A DNA stretch of 64,000 nt from Hermatobates lingyangjiaoensis (lineage: Eukaryota; Arthropoda; Insecta; Hemiptera; Hermatobatidae). A program made the position numbers and the translations under genes. This document shows positions 18,946 to 29,350 of the stretch, piece after piece; position 1 is the first letter of the stretch, and every line of letters starts with the position of its first letter. The DNA is taken from assembly GCA_026182355.1 (NCBI GenBank), contig JAPFBL010000006.1, positions 6,848,501 through 6,912,500 on the forward strand, in the 5' to 3' direction. Under the pieces are notes generated by a model. The model was not told the origin of the DNA. It did not search any database and saw nothing but the letters and a program-made list of their open reading frames with translations.

Positions 18946-21900
18946 GTCAGTAACCACCACCAAAGCAATCCCGGCCTCCTGTAACCAAACAAATAAAGTG
19001 TTCCTATCGAATTACTAGCAACCACTTTGACAAATGAAGATATTTCACTATAATGATGAAAAGTTTTAGGATGAAAGTTATTTGATGATAAAAGCTTCAT
19101 CAGTATATTTACAAGCCTTATTTTAGAATAAAAGTGTGATCAATATATTTGTAATATTTATAAAGTGTTATATAAATATAATATATAAAATTATGAGTAG
19201 GTTACATAAAATTTCCTCCAATCTGCTTTAGGAAAAATTATTTTTTTTTTGCAAATGAAAATAATAATAATGTATTAGTATGAAAATAATGATGTACTAT
19301 TCTTCAACATTATACTCTACATTTAGTGAAATTACCATTTTAATTGTGTTTTTCATTTGGAAAAGAAACTGTCATTAGCTGACTAATCTTTGAGTTTACA
19401 CTCTATAAATGTTAATTATAAATGCAAACTGATCTATTTGTTTGTTTCCAATATCCACACTGTAAAGCTTTGAGCTTTAAGTGTTGTAGGGGTGGATTAT
19501 TTGGCCCTTATTTTAATTATATGCGAGCCACATTACATTACGGTTGATTCTACATGGGGTGCCCCGAAATGTTACCTCACTCAGACTATGGCCATTCACT
19601 GGTACTGGACACCGTGAAGGCTCGGTTCAGACAGATTTACATACTCTCCGAGTGACAGCGTGCACATGATTTCGCCATAGCGCACATAAAGACTCTAGTC
19701 GTGGCCGAAATTTGAACCTGCAATCTTCGGTACTAAAAATAAGCACTCCACTTGTTAGACCACTCCTGACCACATGAACATTAATACAGAATTTTTTTAG
19801 GAATTTCCGTTAACTGTTTTCCAACATTCTAAGGGAGGTTATGTCAGTGTATGGTTACAAACTATGTTGTCTTTAGTCTTCCTTCTTCTCCAATAGTATC
19901 TGTATTCATTAGCTGTGCAGTCAGTTGGTATTTGGTATTACTCATTCGTGGAATGCTACAGGGAGTCTCAACATAAACAAGTTTTAATGATAAAACAACT
20001 TCTAGTGTCCTTCTTCAGGTAAATATAATCTGCAAAGTTGACAGTGACTGGGCTTCCTTGGCACTAGAGAAGATTTGACTGAAGAAGAACAGTATCAGTG
20101 CATTGTTTTATGATAAAACTGGTTTACGTTCATACTTTATGTTTAATTCTTATTGATTAATCAATTTCTGTTATTAGTTTTTCTGTTTATATTGTATAAA
20201 AGAAAAGACTAACTTCTACAAATAGGTATCTCTGTAAATCCTATAAAGTAGGTTACATGTGCTGAGTTTCGTGTGAATCAAAGTTGAAGTAGCAAATTAA
20301 AACTACGCACAATGTTTACTAATATATACATAATTATCCATGAATTTATGGTTGTTCCAACGAATTTAGAAAAAATATTGGAAGTTACAATTGTTGATTT
20401 TACCAATAGAATATAGTATTATATAGAAACTTAATGAGATATTAAAATATATAAAAGTTAATAACTACTCGGTAGAAATAACTACAATTGACAGAATAAT
20501 GTTGATAAAAATTTAGTTATAACATTAATTTGTTGTTTACTTGATGTTTACCATTATTTTAAAACTGGTAAGAGTTATACTCGTTAGGCGTTGGCTGAGA
20601 GGACGTTTTTGAAAATTCACTTGTATAGGCGCATTCGTGATACATCATCGTGCTTACCACATTATCATTAGTGGCACAAATTAATTCATGATACATCATG
20701 ATAGTGGTGGATTATCATTAGTGATAAATAATCGTTATGGTTAAATTATCTTTAATTATCATCAGACATTCGTTATACATCATTAATGCCACATTATCGT
20801 TAAATATGCATAAATTATTGGTGATTCTTCAAGATTTGTCACATAATGTCAATAGTTATACATCATCATTAGTGATAAGCCATCGTAGGTGATATATCAT
20901 CATTTGTCATCATCTACTAAGTCCCATTGAACCATTTTTTTTATCGAATATTATTTAAAGTATACGTATCAAGTATAGTATGAATATTGAAAATATAAAT
21001 AAAATATAATATAAATGCGCCAGATGATTTTGTCAGACTACATGAAAACATTGACGTAACTGGTAGTGGCCTATGCTCTTTATTATTTACTGTTGATGAA
21101 TGTCAGCTGTAATGGAGTCGAGATTGACAGGGAGTGACGGAGAAGGGGGTGTTTCAGATGTCGACGGACTTCTGCGAAGACGAAGGCTGCGTCTCCTTTG
21201 CCTGCAGAGACTTCAATCAGCGCTGTCAAGTGTTCATCTGCTACGGGGTCAGGTCCAACTACCATCTCTTCATACACAACGGCTTCATTCTACCAGACAA
21301 CAGGGACGACCGACTTGGCATCAAACTTGGCATCTCCAAGGCAGACCCACTGTACAAGGAAAAAGTCCGCCTTTTGGCCCTTCGGCACCTTGAGACCCCA
21401 GCAGTCTATGAGCTCCATGTTGGCGATGAACCTTTTTCACCGGAACTCCTCTACTTTGTACAAATCTTCAATACCACTCAAGGTTACTTCTTTAGTGATC
21501 ATTTAAAAACCGCATTCCTATATTTATTTTCGTTCTAATTGACATACTTATATAAACATCATTTTCATAAAACCAAAATTGTCTTAAAGTATATATAACT
21601 AATCAGTAATAATTAAAAAACTATGAATTTACACTTCAATGTTCATAGCAAACAATTCTCAAATTACTTGTAGTTTATAGTAGTCGTGAAACCTCCTATA
21701 CTCATTTCTAGAAAAACAATATGCTTTCTAGATCATTGAACAAGATGCGCTCTTATCTTATAAGGAAGAGTCTGTCGCAGAACTTAGAGCCTGTGGCCAC
21801 TATTAGAGTTCGAGGCTATCACTCGTGGTCTGTGCTCTACTGCATGGTATTGTCCAAACACCCGGACACATGCAAGTAAATGAAAACAGGACCACCCTGT

Positions 21901-24900
21901 AATGATTGTGAAACTACTGCGACAATCCTCCCTCAGGATAAGAGTGTTACTCTGCGAGTAGTGAAAACTTATTTATTATTTTTCATAATATTTTTTAATT
22001 TAACAATTTAGGTTTTAAATTTGTGTTTTTGAATTTACTTCTTTTATGTCCTAATTGCAGTTACTTATTTCTATTCGTTTACCTTTCATTGTTTGTCTTT
22101 TTGACCTTACTCTCTTTCTTCTATCCTTATCGGATGTTCATATGGTGGGCTGGTGGTAGTACGGACCTCTGCGATGCGGCGCGATGTGCCTACCCTCTCT
22201 TCAACCCCTTAATCAATGTTTGCCGTTAAAATTAAAGAATGCAAGTGCGCTTATCAATGTGTGTTTCTCTTGATTTTATTGTTGGACTTTATGTGTCATT
22301 GATTTCCATTTCTTTAATATATGTAGTGGTTGGTTCAGGCAAACGTCCTTCGAGTACGCATGTTTTATGAAACACAACAGAGTATGCTCTGTTTGTTCAA
22401 AGATCTCTTTGTTCAAGATTATGAATTGTACATTTTTTTCTTTTAGTACATCGGTTTAATTTGTGTTCATCCTTTCACATTCCAACAGTCTTCGGCAGTC
22501 ATTTTATCCTCATAATAGACTCGTCAGCTATTCGAATTCAGCTATTGAAGTAGCACTGTACATCTCCTGTTGATCCTTATTGCTTTAGCTGCTTTGAGTA
22601 TTCTTTGTGTAGTAGAGCATAGAACATGTATATTAGAAAGTCTTTTGCAAAATTATTACATTCGCAAAAAGGCTCAACACGAGATATCTATTACCACATG
22701 ACCGAACGATCACTGCAAATTATTACCTCATTTAACAGGAAAGATTTATATTTTGTAACCTTGAACGAAATGAAAGAAACTCTTCCAAAGAGAATACTCT
22801 ATTTCCATTAATGAATCAAGCATGTATATTGAATATATGATATATTCAATGAATATATCATATATGATCAAACCACAATATGAAATGGGAAAATGGCAAC
22901 CCCTCACCAGATAACGAATACATGATATATGCAAACGTGCAAAGTCAGAGTTGCTGAGAAGTTTTGTTGTTGTTATATAACAACATTTTGCAATAAACAC
23001 GTGAAGTAATAATCAATGTTGAAACCACATTGTTGGGTTCAACATCAAACATTAAAAATCCCAATGTTAGGATTTGAATGTGACGGAGACCACTTGTTAC
23101 GGTTGAAAGATCTTGGTCTTTTTTCTCATTTCTTATTGTGGTTTAAAAATTAATAATTATATATATATAAAGATTTCGCATAAACATGTGAAATAACAAT
23201 CAATGATCAAACTACAATATGAAATGGGAAAACAAGACTAAGATCTTTCAACCGTAACAAGCGGTCTTCGTCAGTTAGGTTTTTGACTCTGACGAAGACC
23301 GCCAGTTACGGTTGAAGATCTTAGTCTTGTTTTCCCATTTCATATTGTGGTTTGATCATTGATATATATATATTACGAATATATCTCTGCGTTGATAAAG
23401 ATAGAAAAACAAATAAATTTTAAAACAGGTGAAAGAATATAATGATAGAATATTTAAAAATGAAACACTGTTGGTTCTACATTGTATGATTAATACATAG
23501 AGTAGAATAAATAACGTGTGGAATTCTGGGATCAATTGACGTAGTTGGGCATGCTGTCAGACTGTTACTGTAAAGTAATGCGCAGCTCTATTCATGATAA
23601 ATGGTGAACAAAATGTTCATAAATATTTTGTCTAAATAGAGATACCGTGTTTTGAAAAAAATACATAATACAAAATTATCTACAACGTCAGAATAAATAG
23701 ATTTATTTAGAAATAATAGTTAAATGATAAACTAACTTTTGTTTTACTAGTTTGTGTTCTACAAAGATTTTTTTTTTTTTTTTTGAAAGAAGTTAGAACC
23801 AATCTATATAAATAAAATAATGATTTTGTCTGTACATTCCTTAGAACTGACTCATTTCAAGTTTCCTTTATTTATTTTTGTATTTCATTGTTAAGGCTTA
23901 AATAAACAAACTCTTCAATAAGACTAAGGGGGGGGGGGGGGTCACATGACCATTCATTTCTGAGATGTATTGACATGTAACAAATGATTACTATAATGTT
24001 TTGGTATTTGTTGTCTACAGTGGTGGAAGCGGAAAGGCCAGGAGAAAACAAACTGGAAAAGAGAGTGTGGGACTTCCTTTCGGTCAGAATTAAACTGCTC
24101 CTGTCAGCCTACCCTACTAGTCTAGAAGTAAGTCTGTCCTACTGGCGCTAGCATCATGTTACTGACATGTCCACATGTGACGTGTCATTTACCTCTTGTT
24201 TATGAGTTGCTACTGGCGCTAGCATCATGTTACTGACATGTCCACATGTGACGTGTCATTTACCTCTTGTTTAAGAGTTGCTACTGGCGTTAGCAACATC
24301 TTACTGACATGTCCACATGTGACGTGTCATTTACCTCTTGTTTAAGAGTTGCTACTGGCGTTAGCAACATCTTACTGACATGTCCACATGTGACGTGTCA
24401 TTTACCTCTTGTTTATGAGTTGCTACTGGCGTTAGCAACATCTTACTGACATGTCCACATGTGATGTGTCATTTATCTCTTGTTTATGAGTTTCTACTGG
24501 AACTAGCATCATGTTACTGACATGTCCACATGTGACGTGTCATTTACCTCTTGTTTATGAGTTGTCATCATCACTATTTACTTTGATAGAGTGTTAAATA
24601 AAGTACCCAGTAAAGAGTGTCCATACTCAAGTCAGTAGGTACTCCCAAGCTATCCCTCCTGTCGCCAGTTAATACCTTACCAAAGCCTGGTGAAATTCCT
24701 GGCTTTAATAATCGGGAGCACGCCTACCTTCGAACCCCGAGTCAGATATAAGCTAGGCCTGGCTCTAATGTCAAAGTTGTATCCCAACCTGAGTTTAATG
24801 AATAGTCCGCAGGCAGTAAAGAACCTCATTGATAAGGTTATAAATAGAGCAACATAACTTACAGATGTTCAAAGAGGTAGAATATCAATGGTAGATCAAG

Positions 24901-27561
24901 GAGGTAATGTCACAATAAAGATATAGTACACGCTCTCTGTACCGGCTGTAGTTGAATTCTTGATACTAGCTCATCATTCAATGGAAGTATTTTAATAAAA
25001 ACAAATTTGAAAACATTATATTTGAATAACATATTTTCCATGATCTTTAATTATTACACTACATAAAAGCGTTTTTCTAAAGTAACCTGCATAACAAATA
25101 GTAGGTTACACTAACATACCTGCCATCTAGCGACTTTCAACTCAACCACGGGTCATTTTGCGGTTCATCGTTTTCTAAACAACGAAACATTAACTTACGC
25201 AGACTTTCATACAGTAACCTAATGTAGTCATGCTTGGCAATAAACCGTAAATTATTCCAGAATCTAACAGACGTGAAATTAATGATGGTGACTGTGAATT
25301 TAAGCCGCGAAATTATTAAGACGAATAAGTAATCTTCTATTACTGTAGTAGATATGGACTGTTAAGGCGCGACTTAATTTCACAATCACCGGTAAAATAC
25401 GTCTGTTAGAATCTTGAGCAATTTGCGCTTTGTTGTCAAGCATTATTGCATCAGGTTGCTATAAGTTGAACTTTGCCAATTGTCATCCTTCAACCGTTTC
25501 TTCAGCCCTGTTCTTTGTTGCCTTGTATATATACAAAGCATTCTGGTTATTAATTATAATGGCAGAAATCCAGGTGTTACAGGGCATTGAAAAATTTTAA
25601 AAAAACTCAAAAAATAAAAGAAAATCTGAGTCTGATAAAACTAAAGTTATAAAGGTTCGACTTAGTAATTTAGTATATTTTAGTATAATTTAGTAAATTT
25701 ATATATTTAGTGCGATCATTGAAAGGGGATGCTGCTAAATGAATAACAAAAGTGGAAAATTATGCCATATCCTGAGACGAATTGTTTTAAGCATTTAAAA
25801 GTGATTTGCGAATGTTAAAAAAGTTAAGAGAGGATCAATTACAAAGTTCAAACATGTCAGACGTCATGGACTGCAGGCATTGCTAGATCCCCTGTCAGGG
25901 GATCCCAGTCAAATTTCATCACCGAAAAACTAGTAAGAAAATTAAGATTTAACTTACACTATGACACATGCAAGCACTGTTTACAACAAAACAATGGGTT
26001 TATTAAACACTGTTACTTTGATTCTTAGAATAATCCAAAGGAATTTTTGTAAAGCAATACCCTTACTTAAGCAATACTGAAGATATTGAGTCCAACATTT
26101 CAAGTTCCCAGAAACCATTTAAAGTGTGGTTTAGAGGTTATAAACCCTTCAAAACTAGCTTATTGACTACTTTTTCGTTACTTCACTTCTTTAACATTAG
26201 CAGTTGTAGACTTCCCGAGTATTATGCTCAGAATGTTATCTTTAATGTACTGTAATTCTTCCACCTGTTCATAACTCTATTATAACCAGATAGGGGGGGA
26301 AATAGTTACTGTTAGTAATTTAAAGTTATTGTAAGTTACAATACAGTATTTCTTACATGATGAAATATTGTTAAAAAACAAAAAGGCCTCTACATCAATA
26401 ACTAATCTGTAGAATTTCATTAAGGTCAGTCAAATGTAGTGTATTAAAAAAAAAATTTCACATACATGCAAACACAAGAAAAAAAAAATGGTCCGAAGCA
26501 GCCCAAAATATATGAATCCATCTACAAAAAGCAACTTACAAAACAAGTTTGTGTAAATGGTCATGGTTACAAGTTATATATTTCTTGTAAGGTAAATTAT
26601 CAGTGTATAAAGTACATTATTACACAATGTATAAAAATGTTTATTTAATTTAGTATATTCTTATCTGCCAGTTAACACTATATTAAGGAAGAAAGTAATT
26701 TATCCAATTATGAAATAAGATTATTGCATTTCTTGTAAGTTAAATATTCTGTATGAAAGATGTATTTACTTATTTACAAATATGTGACACTGTATCATAT
26801 AGAAGGTTTATTTTCCTTGTTTTGAATGTAGATTATTGCATTTTTCTTTTTTGGTAAACTTTAAATACAACTATATAGTTATTGTTTGGTGTAGACTGTC
26901 GAGTGACTCTTCTTTTATTGAATGTTACCAGTGGGTAATTTCTGCACTCGTATTTTCATTCAATTGATTTTGTCTTTCATTTACTATTTGTATCAAATGT
27001 AAAGAATAGAAATATTGCATTCAAGTCAATTTTGGAGCCGACATATCAACGGGAATACAACTTTCGAAGGACACATAAGTCCAATAAATAAGTTTCTCAA
27101 ATTGATGTCTGTGAGTGTGTCTGTATGTGAAAAAGAGAGAGAAAGTGAGAGAGAAGGGATATATCAGTAATGAAAAAAGATGTAATCACCCAATTCCGTA
27201 TTTAAGTTCCTAGTTTCTCTGAGATGTAACAGCAAGCTCGACACCAAGATTTAATTGTTTGTAGGGATCCTTTACATAAAGAAAAAAAACTGGTTTTTTC
27301 TTTATTCTAAAATCTGTTCCACGATTTTGATTTAAGTAGCTGCGATTCTGATGTTTTAATTCTTATAATAATATAATACTTTAAAATGTTCAATGTTCTG
27401 ATAATAAATATATATATTTTTAGGAGGATAAGAAAATGCTGGCAGAAAACAATTTCAGTTCTTCCAGGGAGAAGCTCGCTGTCCTGTTAATGATATCGGA
27501 GAAGAACATCTTGTACAGAGCAGCTAAGGTTGTTGAAGAGAACCTACGGGGGATTGTTTAA
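18834..27561 (+). CDS. SETD3: SETD3-type actin-histidine N-methyltransferase, 3' half (4 exons joined)
   Basis: Exons 18834-18945, 21158-21482, 24021-24127 and 27424-27561 join in phase into the C-terminal part of a SETD3 protein. SETD3 methylates a histidine of actin (His73 in vertebrates) using S-adenosylmethionine. Visible landmarks are RWAVSTVMTRQN (whose N binds the target histidine in human SETD3), LIPYWDMANH (W and the NH cofactor motif), ICYGVRSN (catalytic-pocket Y) and the Rubisco-LSMT-type C-terminal substrate domain (VWDFLSVRIKLLL; EDKKMLAENNFSSSREKLAV). Compared with human SETD3, about 20 residues are missing between exons 2 and 3, and the long human tail is absent. The 5' exons with the start codon were not found in the window. 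Confidence 0.85.
19540..19773 (-). mobile_element. tRNA-derived SINE
   Basis: The minus strand begins GTGGTCAGGAGTGGTCTAAC and has the B box GGTTCAAATTT (complement of about 19708-19718) and a CTCGGAGA block in its body, as in the SINEs at 3.3 and 54.7 kb. Confidence 0.65.
20620..20900 (+). repeat. degenerate short tandem repeat
   Basis: The unit 'atacatcatcattagtgat' and near variants recur irregularly about eight times in 280 bases. The copies are too diverged for a fixed period by eye. It ends about 260 bases before the next SETD3 exon. Confidence 0.5.
21158..21482 (+). CDS. SETD3: SETD3 exon b
   Basis: Acceptor 'gtgtttcag', donor CAAG|GTTACT, 325 bases. Encodes CVSFACRDFNQRCQVFICYG, the RSN motif, HNGFILPDN, IKLGISKADPLYKEKV and ELLYFVQIFNTTQ. 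These are the end of the SET fold and the start of the substrate-binding helical domain. The A of CAAG leaves phase 1, matching exon c. Confidence 0.88.
22855..23160. mobile_element. PLE-type terminal repeat, family A, foldback
   Basis: 'atgatcaaaccacaatatga' starts the left copy; 'acttgttacggttgaaagat' and 'tcttattgtggtttaa' form the right one. Between them are family A internal words also found at 38.25 and 57.5 kb ('cccctcaccagat'). The core reads GTGACGGAGACCACTTGTTACGGTTGAAAG, decayed at the start. It is flanked by TA-rich DNA. Confidence 0.55.
23165..23370. mobile_element. PLE-type terminal repeat, family A, head-to-head foldback
   Basis: Both copies keep most of the hammerhead-like core. 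The minus copy at 23236-23274 has CTGACGA, GACCG/CGGTT and GAAAGATCTT but no stem I. The plus copy at 23285-23324 has GACT/AGTC stem I, CTGACGA and stem II, but one A of GAAA is missing. (TA)n tracts lie at both outer ends. Confidence 0.65.
23928..23941 (+). repeat. poly(G) run
   Basis: About 14 G in a row in an AT-rich intron, 80 bases before the acceptor of exon c. Confidence 0.8.
24021..24127 (+). CDS. SETD3: SETD3 exon c
   Basis: Acceptor 'gtctacag', consensus donor GAA|GTAAGT, 107 bases. The first two bases complete the split codon left by exon b. Encodes VEAERPGENKLEKR, VWDFLSVRIKLLL and SAYPTSLE, matching the human WTFLEDRASLLL helix and the following TIE. Confidence 0.85.
24140..24565 (+). 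repeat. 71-bp tandem repeat, six copies
   Basis: Units start at 24140, 24211, 24282, 24353, 24424 and 24495, with only a few substitutions each. Each unit contains the near-perfect dyad tgacatgt-ccacatgtg-acgtgtca. The array starts 12 bases after the exon c donor. Confidence 0.95.
24620..24785 (-). mobile_element. tRNA-derived SINE (diverged)
   Basis: The minus strand has AGCCAGGCCTAGCTTATATC followed by a B box GGTTCGAAGGT (24727-24737) at tRNA-like spacing. The body downstream differs from the other SINEs here. Confidence 0.5.
25214..25475. repeat. foldback repeat, about 100-bp imperfect arms
   Basis: 'taacctaatg', 'catgcttggcaataaaccg', 'gaatctaacagacgtga' and 'gtgaatttaagccgcg' on the left reappear inverted on the right as 'cgcgacttaatttcac', 'acgtctgttagaatctt', 'tgttgtcaagcattattgca' and 'aggttgct'. 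The spacer is about 50 bases. No coding capacity. Confidence 0.7.
27424..27561 (+). CDS. SETD3: SETD3 exon d (terminal)
   Basis: Acceptor 'atatttttag', 46 codons to the TAA at 27559-27561. Encodes EDKKMLAENNFSSSREKLAV and ISEKNILYRAAKVVEENL, aligning with the human EEDKSVL and EKEILEKAV helices. The protein stops about where the conserved domain ends. Confidence 0.88.
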   Translation, partial: EDKKMLAENNFSSSREKLAVLLMISEKNILYRAAKVVEENLRGIV

Positions 27562-28422
27562 GAAAATGTATTGTTTGAACTAATGAAAAAACGTGTGCCA
27601 TATCTCACTAAACATTCTTAGCTTAGTTGGCTTTAATTTAAAAATCACTATCTTATTTCAAAAATAACACATTTTAGAGATTCGTTCCTACAGGGTACAA
27701 ATAGAACCTTTTTGTCATTTATATAAATATATTAACTCTTACTTTAAACTTGTCTTTGTTATAGCTAATAACTTATTAATAAATTTTAATAAAAACTTGG
27801 TTTTTAATGAGGCTTGTTCCAATAGTTTGATGGTGTGTATGTTTCCTAAGGCACATTCTTGTGAGAGAGCCCCTCCGAGAGGCACTGTAAGAGTGGAAGG
27901 TGTGGTTCGTTCTTTGCTACCTATTGCAGTTGTCGCCGAATGCAGTGGGTTCATTCTACATAGCGTGGTGTGCATTATGGTCCACGCACATTTGTTAAAT
28001 ATTGACATTAATTGAGAAAAGTCGAATTTTTTATCTTCTTTAGAACTTATAGAAAAAACGAACCCTATATTAAGAAAGTTAAAAAAGAATTTCAGTTTAT
28101 CTGAATGTTTAGACTTTAGGAAAAAAATTATATTCTTCTATTCTTATAGTAAAAAATTATTGTATCAAATTGATTACTAGGTTTTTTCCATAATTATAGT
28201 GTTTGTCATTTTTCAATTTTTACAAGACCAAGTATTGTTACAATTTAATTAAAAAAATTTGATTACTCTATGAATTTCGATTTGTTCAGTGAAATCGAGT
28301 ATTAATTGGTGTTTAATTTTTCAAATGGAGCTTCCTAGAATTGAAATTAGGAAATAAAATCATTATTTAAGATTGCATTTCTTATTTCATGGGTTTTATT
28401 AATTTCATTATATGAGATGTAA
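27562..28422. other. SETD3 3' UTR and AT-rich spacer
   Basis: A polyadenylation hexamer AATAAA at 27778-27783 lies 217 bases after the stop, with a second at 27787-27792. Frames at 27739-28015 are open on both strands and unsupported. 28255-28325 ('gattactctatgaatttcga', 'attaattggtgtttaat') recurs at 32190-32255. Confidence 0.5.
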
Positions 28423-28460
28423 TTTTTGAAAGTGGTATAAGTCCACTTTATAAAAAAAAA

Positions 28461-29282
28461 ATGATTTAATGGTAATTTTAGTAAATACATATACATCTTC
28501 TCATCATATTTTTTATTATACATTCAATGGAGTATGATTTTGCCATAAAGTAAAAGAAAAACGTTTTGCTATAAAATGTTACCGCAAAAATATTTTTTTT
28601 TTTAAAGTGGAATAAGTCCATTCCTAAAAGTTATAATTAAAACGCTTATTGCAATTAATTTTGATTATTTTCAATTGCACTGTGCACTGTGTGTCATCAA
28701 ATATTACGTAGCAGTGTAGGTTTAAAAAACACCAGTCAATTATTAACGAATTGCATTGTTCTTATTTAAGGTTATTAGTAATTTCACTGATTATTGTTTA
28801 TGTAATTCTTTCGCAAAGTAGCTACTGCATGGTTTGTGTTTCTTTATAATAGATTGCAGCGATAATGATTTAAATGTAATTTTTTAAGTAAATACATATA
28901 AATCTCATATATTTTTATATTATACATTCAATGGAGTATGATTTTGCCATAAAGTAAGAAGAAAAACGTATTTGGCTATAAAATGTTACCGCAAAAAATA
29001 AATTTTTTCTTTATAAATTTTGAGAAATAAGTCCATTCCTAAAAGTTATAATTAAAACGACTTATTGCAATTATTATTGATTATTTTAATTGCACTGTGC
29101 ACTGTGTGTTATCAAATATTACGTAGCTAGTGCTAGATATTAAAAAACACCAGTCAAAAAGATAACGGAATTATTGTTCTTATAAAACGGTTATAAGTAA
29201 TTTCACTGATTTTGTTTAGCCTTCTTTCGCAAATACTACTGCATGGTTTGTGTTTCTTATATTCAATAGATTGCAGCGTGTT
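28461..29282 (+). repeat. 405-base tandem duplication in transposon 5' region
   Basis: Copy 1 (about 28461-28865) and copy 2 (28866-29282) share 'cattcaatggagtatgattt', 'ataagtccattcctaaaagt', 'cactgtgcactgtgtg' and 'tagattgcagcg'. Each carries a 'gaaataagtccattcc'-type piece resembling the terminal repeat. Confidence 0.85.
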
Positions 29283-29350
29283 TATTATTTAAATATAATT
29301 GTTATTAAAGCAGAAAATTAAAGCTGCAGATAAATAATATTTCATATACA

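Larger units (their letters stand above)
18946..21157 (+). other. SETD3 intron
   Basis: 2.2 kb. It contains a minus-strand SINE (19540-19773) and a degenerate ATCATCATTAGTGATAA repeat (20620-20900). The remainder is AT-rich with nothing recognised. Confidence 0.7.
21483..24020 (+). other. SETD3 intron
   Basis: 2.5 kb. Carries two family A foldbacks (22855-23370) and a G12-14 run at 23928-23941. A missing in-phase exon of about 20 codons could lie here, but none was convincing; 22160-22229 (GGSTDLCDAARC) was considered and not accepted. Confidence 0.65.
24128..27423 (+). other. SETD3 intron
   Basis: 3.3 kb. It starts with the 71-bp minisatellite, then a SINE (24620-24785) and a foldback (25214-25475). 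25476-27420 is AT-rich with a small GA-rich patch at 27130-27155 and nothing else recognised. Confidence 0.7.

Noticed and set aside
21100..21506. other-frame proteins over SETD3 exon b
   Set aside because: Shadows of the true frame; only one frame matches the family and the splice phases.
22160..22229. extra SETD3 exon (STDLCDAARC)
   Set aside because: It does not resemble the missing segment, and its upstream side lacks a pyrimidine tract before AG.
24140..24565. CRISPR-like array
   Set aside because: Units are contiguous 71-bp copies without unique spacers, in an intron of an animal gene.
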